DNA of 64,000 nucleotides from Carposina sasakii (Eukaryota > Arthropoda > Insecta > Lepidoptera > Carposinidae): the NCBI GenBank assembly GCA_014607495.2, contig CP053160.1, forward strand, positions 10,230,001 through 10,294,000, read 5' to 3'. Positions 57,301 through 64,000 of the stretch are shown here, in pieces. Position numbers and translations under genes: made by a program. The notes beneath the pieces are model-generated. The model ran no database searches. It saw only the letters and a list, made by a program, of their open reading frames with translations, and had not been told where the DNA came from. Numbering within the stretch: the first letter of the stretch is position 1; every line of letters starts with the position of its first letter.

Positions 57301-59901
57301 ACCAGGAACAGGAAGGCTATGCACCAAACCGTGCCGATCAGGCCGAACACATAGAAGATCGACGGCCAGCCCCCAGCGAAGCCGTACGCGGAGAGAAGAC
57401 CAGATAACGGCATGGATATTACTGTTCCGAATTGCGCTCCTGCAGAAAATAGATGGGTTTGTAAAGAATCGCACTTATTTTTTATCTACCTATGCCTAAG
57501 AAAGTAGGTTTCTAGATTCTAGATTTTAGAACATTTTAGGGGAAATCGAAGTACCTACCTATAGGTACATGCTGAGGTACGACAGTAAAGAACAGATGGA
57601 TGATTTAGTAGATTGTAGCGAATCTTTACATTGTTTCAGAATATTTTAATTAAGTTTCATAGCAATCTTACCTGCATACACAGCGGCACCCATTCTACTT
57701 CTCTCGTTGGGGGGTATCCATTTAGCCAACATGGCGTGAGAGCATGGTACTATAGGACCCTGTAAACAAAAAGCACCATGCTATAACTCAACATGCAGAA
57801 GTAGAAATCATATTAAGCTCCACCATCAATATGACTCTTCATTATATTCTTTCTCTTTATTTTTCCATCGGGTTAGATGGAGATCGGAGTTACCCCATTT
57901 AAAAAATAAAGATACAAACAGCTGGGAAGGTTTCCACAGTACGAGCAATAGCCAATCAATTTCGATTTAGATACTTGATCTCGTTGACTCACCTCTCCCA
58001 ATCCTTGTATGAACCTCACGAGGATGAGATAACCGAAGCCAGCCTCGGCAGCCACAGGCACTAGCAGTCCGAACACTGAGTTAATCAGCATACCCACTCC
58101 AAGGAAGAGACGGGCGCCGTATCTGGGAAGGAATTAAGAAGAATTTAAGATATACAGCGTACAAAGAAGAAGAAAGGTTTCCTATGTAACCAAGTGTGGT
58201 GGGGAAAGACCTTGACTATAAGGTTTATAAATGTAGTAGCACCTTAACGTCTTTAATAGCTTGTTTGGTTGAGCGCCTATTTAGGTATGTAGGTGTGTGT
58301 ATTTAGGGTGTAGGGACGCATACATTTAGGGAAACATAATGTAAGTAAAACTAGTATGTAAGCGATCGTATAGTAAAATTGCTACTGGACTTTTGAACGT
58401 TGCCTATTGTAAATCGTACAGTATGTGCTTTTTAAATTTAAATAATCTAAATAAAAAAGCCCTTTAGTAATAGGTACTTATATGGATTTCCATGATTACC
58501 TATCTTTCGGCGGAAACACCCTAAATGGGGTAATGACGATATTGTCCAGGTAACCTAAATATCTTCGTCTGGCTCTATGAAGTGACATCATAAAACGTAA
58601 CTAGGTACACAAGATAAAAATGGATTGAGTGAAGGATTTATAATATTTACAGTACATTTAGGGGATAAATCAAACCATATCTCAAGATTATCAAGACTGT
58701 CTGATGACGGGCTCAATGTCATGAGATAAATCAGAATATAGGTAGGTAGGTTAGGTAGCTAAAGAAGACGTTTCTGTCTATTACATGCATCTAGTCTGCT
58801 CGTGCAATAAGTTGTACCTATCTATACAGGGTGTAACAGAAGGAGTATGTTAAGCGAAATGCAATGAATATAGCCCAACCCACTATTAGAGACTCGAAAT
58901 TACATGTTAATTATCCAATTAGTATCAAGAATACCTAAACAATTCAGTAATATTCATACAACCTAAACTGTACCTACTTAAATTTAAGCGAAGTAATTTA
59001 TTTTTGTAGCGAAGCAAGGCGAAAAGTTCATGATTAGATAAGTAATACATAAATATAGCAAGGTTATAGAATCTTACTTTTTAGAAAGAATGCCGAAAGG
59101 TATCTGTGTGATGACGTAGCCGTAGAAGAAGGACGACAGGATGTAACCCTGCAGGGTCGAGCTCCACACGAAGCTACCATCTTGTGTCGATGCGACCTGT
59201 GACAATAATCTAATAAGTCACCTACACTAACGTACACAACATCAAAAAGGTTATAGTGTCCATTAATCTTCCACTTGCAGTGCAATTGCAGTTCACTACC
59301 GGACGTGGCTTCCCCGGTGCACGCCACATGGTTTCTACCATAGGAGGGTTTCTGTCCATAGTCATCCATCACCCACAGTTTAGGATCATATTTGTTGTCC
59401 TGCAGTTCTGTCTACGTCTACCCCATTTTGGGCGCACAGCCAGTGCTGTAAATAGGGTGGTGCCCAGGCACAGGGCGTAGATTCTAAGGGGCCCAAGGAC
59501 AGCCACTTGGCCAGACCAGGTAGGATTAGATAGAATAAGACGCAGTTATAGAAGCTCGCGCAGGGCGCAAAAGAGTCTATTTACGGCACTGCACATAGCC
59601 GTGTGAAGTGAGGGAGGCCTACGTCCAGCAGTGGACTGCAATAGGCTGACGATGACATGGCCGTGTGTATGTAATAATAACTAAACAAGTATTAAATGCT
59701 GAAAACAAGTGCTGGTACTCACACTGGTCTTGTTAGGGTCAACATTCCCGCACTCGGTGTCGATGTGCTCGCTGACCACCGGCAGCGCTGTGTGATTCAC
59801 CATGGCGACGATGGCCACCGACATGTTGGTGCGCATAATGTACGCGTTCGCCATGCCGAGGAACAGCATGAACGTCACCCAATGCCGCGTTCCGAGGCCG
59901 C
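54301..59901 (-). CDS. SLC17-family transporter (putative inorganic phosphate cotransporter / sialin-like), N-terminal exon missing
   Basis: Ten minus-strand exons with consistent phases are 59901-59723, 59196-59078, 58122-57993, 57759-57672, 57439-57213, 56989-56840, 56088-55956, 55760-55639, 55176-55057 and 54516-54301. They encode 493 residues of a 12-helix major-facilitator protein. Diagnostic SLC17 stretches are GTRHWVTFMLFLGMANAYIM followed by RTNMSVAIVAMVNHTA, then LQGYILSSFFYGYVITQIPF, RFIQGLGEGPIVPCSHAMLA, KWIPPNERSRMG, and GQNYGYETLMTELPTFMRQV. NHT and NKT in the first exterior loop are N-glycosylation sequons. The C-terminus after YIFCATFYNIFASGRRMEWD is a Lys/Ala/Glu-rich cytosolic tail. 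Family members move organic anions or phosphate with sodium or protons; the substrate cannot be read from sequence. The first visible exon starts with a split Gly codon, so a short N-terminal exon lies upstream (60-64 kb or beyond). Confidence 0.92.
59441..59591. mobile_element. 151-bp hAT-like element in an SLC17 intron
   Basis: CAGTGCTGTAAATAG at the left and CTATTTACGGCACTG at the right are inverted with one mismatch. The flanking octamers CGCACAGC and CACATAGC differ at two positions, suggesting a decayed 8-bp duplication. The interior is GGGCCC-rich. Confidence 0.75.
59603..59658 (+). mobile_element. Truncated RTE LINE 3' end
   Basis: GGAGGCCTACGTCCAGCAGT and GGACTGCAATAGGCTGACGA match the end at 1-62. 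It lies beside the hAT-like element in the same intron. Confidence 0.7.
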
Positions 59902-60529
59902 CTGCAAAGTTATAAGTGGGTTAGAGAGGCAGGTCAATCAGTCACTAGGGATATTCCGTGTAGTACCAGCAGAGTAGAATATCATCACCTATAATGTATT
60001 TGCGTGGATCTCAGCTCTTAAGGGGCTCAGGAGGTGCGCAACACGTGTTGTCATCATATTATTAGTTCGAAAATCACACTGTGGTCACCAACCCGCCTGC
60101 CCAGCGTGGTGACTATGGCAAAAAAGCCTTATGTAACTATGGCAAAAAAGCCTGGAGTGGGCTTACTTCCAGCAGTGTTGAATAAAACATCGATTCTTGT
60201 CTTGACGCACTTGTTGCTAATAGTGCGGCAAATGGTAATGGTTGATACCTCATACAGGATGTAAGTAACATTGAACAGAGATTGTCGCACTGTTGGCACA
60301 TTTAGCTAGCCTCTGCTGTGAAATATGATTATCCCACCTAAACGACCTACCATACTATCTCATTGACATCTTGGCACAACTATGACACTACATTGCCAAG
60401 ATCAAGGTAAACGAACCTGCTGTAAATTGGGATGCTCTAAAGAAGTGTAATCAAGGATTAGATGCGTGATGAGCCTGATGTTCAGTCAGGGTTCCAATGC
60501 CATTCTTTCTTATTAGTCGCTTTACTTAC

Positions 60530-60745
60530 TACTAGCGGCCGCCCACGGCTTCGCCCGCGTGAGAGTGCATTACTCCCGTGCGAAGCCGGGGCGGGTCCCT
60601 AGTTATACATTATAAACCTTCTTTGTGAATCACTCTATGTATCAGAAAAACCGCATCAAAATCCGTTCCCTAGTTTCAAAGATCTAAGCATACATAGGGA
60701 CAGACAGCAGAACGCGACTTTGTTTCAATGGTTTCATAATACGAG
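60530..60745 (+). mobile_element. LINE 3' end fragment (CTAGCGGCCGCCCACGGCTT family)
   Basis: It begins CTAGCGGCCGCCCACGGCTT, has GTGCGAAGCCGGGGCGGGTC and ends AACGCGACTTTGTTTCAA. It is the fuller relative of 3270-3445 and was inserted near the SLC17 5' end. Confidence 0.65.
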
Positions 60746-60765
60746 TATGTAGTACATACATATAT

Positions 60766-60945
60766 AAACGGCTGTATAGCCACTACTGCAGGATCATGAA
60801 TGAGATACTACAGCCTCGTTTAGCATAGCGGGGTCAGATGTTAAAGATCAGGTGACAAGCGTTAGCCCGAGTTCCTTAGTCAACTCTTACGACATGCACG
60901 GAAGGAGATGCAGCTGATTTATTCTAGTGAAGCCCCACATAAGCA
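60766..60945 (+). repeat. Dispersed repeat (14405-14690 family)
   Basis: It contains CACTACTGCAGGATCATGAA, CCTCGTTTAGCATAGCGGGG, GAGTTCCTTAGTCAACTCTT and ACATGCACGGAAGGAGATGC, in the same order as in the copies at 2285-2390/2700-2830 and 33236-33335. Confidence 0.7.
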
Positions 60946-63043
60946 CAGATAATTATTTATTATACAAGTTGCTAATCAGGCAGCTATTATAGGCGAACGT
61001 TCTACCCAATTCTTTTATCACTTCCTCGCATATTTGCTCGTTCTGAATCATTGCCCCATCGCATTGCCCTTGTGTACACTCCCACTATTGTCAACAAATG
61101 CAAAGCAAAGTAGGTTGCATACGAGTAAATAAGCTTAAAACCATAATCCCTGAAACGACTTCGAAAAAAAGTCACTTCGTTCACTGTAGATATATATTTT
61201 TGTATTCACACCACGGCGGACCCAGTTATGACAAAGATCATATTTTTTTCTAAACATAATCGTAGGTGCGTCGTAGGTATCAACTCATAGCGCATCTTTG
61301 AAATTTCCCTATAATGAAAACAGCATATTAATTAGATATTCCCATTATAACAGACACCTAAGTCATCACCTAATATACAGGATGGTCGAAGCTACGAATT
61401 AATGTACCTACTTATGTGGGTAGGTAACAAATGAACTAATAACAGACGCCAAAATTACTAGGTAGCTAGATTTTTTGCGCTAAATACGCAAAGTAAAACA
61501 TGTAGGGTATAATAAGTATACCTCGAAAATTGCCAAATCGATGACGGCAAGAGTCACGGGTTCCGTTCTGGGATTCAGTCTATTTTTACTTTTGTTTGAC
61601 ACCGCGCAACGGGAATAATAACTTCGGGGCTATGTTGTATAATGATTTACTAGCTTATACTGCACGGAAAGTAAAGGTCGCGTATTTCCTACGTGTTTCA
61701 GACTAGCTGGGGAAAAATCTAACCCAGAGAGAGAGAGACTTTTTTGTAAGCAACATCGGGCTCGAAGGATTAGGTAGGTATATGTTGCAGTTGGATTTTA
61801 ATAGCTATTGATTTTAATTTTCAACGGAGGGCAAAAAATTGGTGTTATAGGTACACAATCCTTTCTCCCTTCCTTTCGCCTGTTTGGAGTAAAATTAACC
61901 AATACCATAGTAACCTCTTATGGACTCTTGTACTATTTTAAAGACGCGTCACAAGACCCACATCTCCGTGGATGACGTACGTGAAGTTTGTATGACGCTG
62001 ACGCCATATTATGTAACATGATCGAGTGGGCGCCTAGTCTAGTCGTCGTCTATTCGTTTGATAGATGACTGTTGAGATATTTCTACAATGAAATCGAATT
62101 ATAATGGCTTTGCCATCACGTTTCTTTAACCGCTCTTTGGCTTGTGTACGTAGCCTACGTTTAACGGGCTTAGTGTGAGTTTTTAATTCGAACCCCTTTG
62201 CGTTAACTACTCAACCAATCACGTACTGTCGTTATTTACATTTAACGTTATGCTTTTATTGCATAACGCCATAATCTGATGGGGTGGCTGCATTACCTTA
62301 ACGCGAATGAATTCGAATTGCAAACTCAAACTCAGCATAATCATATCTGCTGTCGCTTTTTTAATGGAGATTTGGAGACTATTTCAGTTGCATTAACGGT
62401 CTCCAGAATTTATAAGCCGATCAGTTAATTGCAGTTAGTGTATTTTTTTTAGTTTAGTTACGGAGTTGATATCTTTTAAAAAATCTGATATCTCCTTTTC
62501 TGTATGTCTATGGATATCTCTCACTATGGAACAGACCTACCTGTTACAGAACCATGTGTGAAACGTAACTTATCCTATTATTTATGATGACTATAAATAT
62601 GGTAATTCCACGTCGCATTTTTGTGCGTGAGCCGTACCAACACCTAAGTAAGCTAAGCCTGCCCAAGTATCTTCCTTATATCGTAAGCAATTTACGCTAC
62701 CATAGCCTTATTCACTTAAAGTATCTAATTGTGTAAATAAATAAAGGCATGTTATTTTGTATCATTAGGTACTCTATGGATGCTGTTAAATTACTCTAAC
62801 AACGTAAAATAAATTACAGAATAACAAACTGTGTGTCTGTATTTTGTATGCTTGTGCGATATATAATGTTGATAGCGAATAAGATATGAAGTACCTATAC
62901 CTACTTCAGACTATTGCGGCGCACAAAATGGCGTTATGGTCTTTTGGGTCGAAGAAAATTTTTCATGTGATAATAATAACTTGGTTTTAACATTACTATG
63001 CAAGTACAAAATAGCTATGGCTGGTAGACATCCAACAACAACG

Positions 63044-63155
63044 TACTTATTATAAAATAAATAAGAAAATGAAAAAATTCTTCACCCGAGTGACATTTCA
63101 ACTACGACCACTCGCAAACCGTGCTTTCGCTCTAACCAACTGAGCTACTTAGTTA
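63044..63155 (-). mobile_element. tRNA-derived SINE, degenerate copy
   Basis: The reverse strand shows GCTCAGTTGGTTAGAGCGAA (A-box region), then CACTCGGGTGAAGAATTTTT and CATTTTCTTATTTATTTTA, the same order of head and body as at 43085-43192. The B-box is mutated. Confidence 0.7.
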
Positions 63156-64000
63156 AGAAGTTACTTGATAGTTATTTCCCTTTCCAGCCAGTACCAAAAC
63201 CTAGTAAGCAGCAAATAACTAGGGCCCCAATCACTTTAGATCACATATCACACTGAAAAACACTCTATTCAGCTTGAAAACAAGACGACAAAAACTAGAA
63301 TAGCTGTGCAGCCACCGTGAACTGCGTTATTAGGCTATTGTATACAGTTCACATTTAGGGTGTAGGTAGGTAGACAGACAGTCTGCCAGGCTCAAAACAC
63401 AGTGTACCCACCTACAGGTAGGTTATTTCAAACACTGACCGAAATATGGGATAAATTGCCCTGCATAAATAGACCCCACTTTTTTACCAGTGGAAAAATG
63501 AAGACCAACCGGTTTCGCATTTGAATCGACTGTGTGAAAGTGTAGGGTATTGGGGTTGATTGGGTGGTAGAAAATATATCTTCGGATCAGTGTCCCAACA
63601 GATGGGATTTTATCAGAGTTGTTACCATTATGTCAGCAAGTCGCCCTGCTACTGCAAATGGTGTAATTCTTTTACAACACGATACTATGGAAACAATTCT
63701 GCTTTAGGAGCTACACAGAGCTTTACTGCAGAGGCTTTAGACAATGTAAGATCATATCTCAATCAAATAGAGTTTCGTTACCGACACGTTTGCTCCAATA
63801 GAAAGCCTTCGTGTTCGCATGTTCGTCAAGTCACGCTATTAGGGGAAGTGTTGTGCTCAGAAAAAAAAATTCAGTCCCATCTACTAGGATCGGGCAGGAA
63901 TATGATTATGCTAAGCGAAATTTAAGTCTTCCAAATGGGCATAGAGGAATAATGAAATTGGTTATGATAAGATGAGTTGTATGAGCAACGTAATGACAAC

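Larger units (their letters stand above)
59902..64000. other. Region upstream of the first visible SLC17 exon
   Basis: This should contain or precede the missing N-terminal exon, which I could not identify. Present are repeat fragments at 60050-60185 (similar to 1375-1515), a LINE tail at 60530-60745, the 14405-type repeat at 60766-60945 and the SINE copy at 63044-63155. 60985-63040 shows no recognisable feature, apart from a short TACAGGATGGTCGAAG match at 61376 to ends seen elsewhere. Confidence 0.5.

Noticed and set aside
59902..64000. N-terminal exon of the SLC17 transporter
   Set aside because: Several ATG-to-GT stretches exist on the minus strand, but none has a convincing donor in the required phase with a family-like sequence, so none is called.

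Overview
This is nuclear DNA from an insect, most likely a moth or butterfly (Lepidoptera). The evidence is AT-rich sequence, many-exon genes with GT/AG introns, insect-type orthologues, and a dense load of short dispersed repeats: RTE-type LINE 3' ends with microsatellite tails, hAT- and Tc1-like non-autonomous DNA elements, palindromic MITEs and a tRNA-derived SINE. No bacterial, viral or CRISPR feature was seen.

Layout. (1) About 3.9-24.8 kb, plus strand: a conventional (calcium/diacylglycerol) protein kinase C gene, Pkc53E type. It lacks its first coding exon(s), which lie upstream of the window. Thirteen exons can be placed. Two of them are equal-length alternative versions of the first half of the C1B domain. 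(2) 24.8-32.2 kb: repeat-rich intergenic DNA. (3) 32.2-35.6 kb, minus strand: TTC36, a small TPR protein, complete in four exons, with an 851-bp hAT-like element in intron 2. (4) 35.6-41.2 kb: gene-poor DNA. (5) 41.3-42.1 kb, minus strand: SZRD1 (SUZ/SUZ-C domain protein), complete in three exons, with a transposon-like element starting about 130 bp upstream of its ATG. (6) 43-46 kb: SINE copies, a 111-bp tandem repeat, a weakly supported small minus-strand gene and a large fold-back repeat. (7) 46.6-51.9 kb, plus strand: the largest subunit of RNA polymerase I (POLR1A), complete in two coding exons. (8) 54.3-59.9 kb, minus strand: an SLC17-family major-facilitator anion/phosphate cotransporter, ten exons placed, with the extreme N-terminal exon unresolved. 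(9) 60-64 kb: repeats only.

The genes are functionally unrelated (signalling kinase, chaperone-associated TPR protein, RNA-binding-type protein, rRNA transcription, membrane transport), as expected for a eukaryotic chromosome segment. The most noteworthy observation is the pair of mutually exclusive C1B half-exons in the PKC gene. They swap the diacylglycerol-binding face, including Tyr to His at C1 position 22, and including both creates an in-frame stop. Also notable are alternative 3' ends of the PKC tail next to a (TG)n tract, three hAT-like insertions with perfect 8-bp target duplications, a perfect 25-bp hairpin and a roughly 350-bp fold-back upstream of POLR1A.
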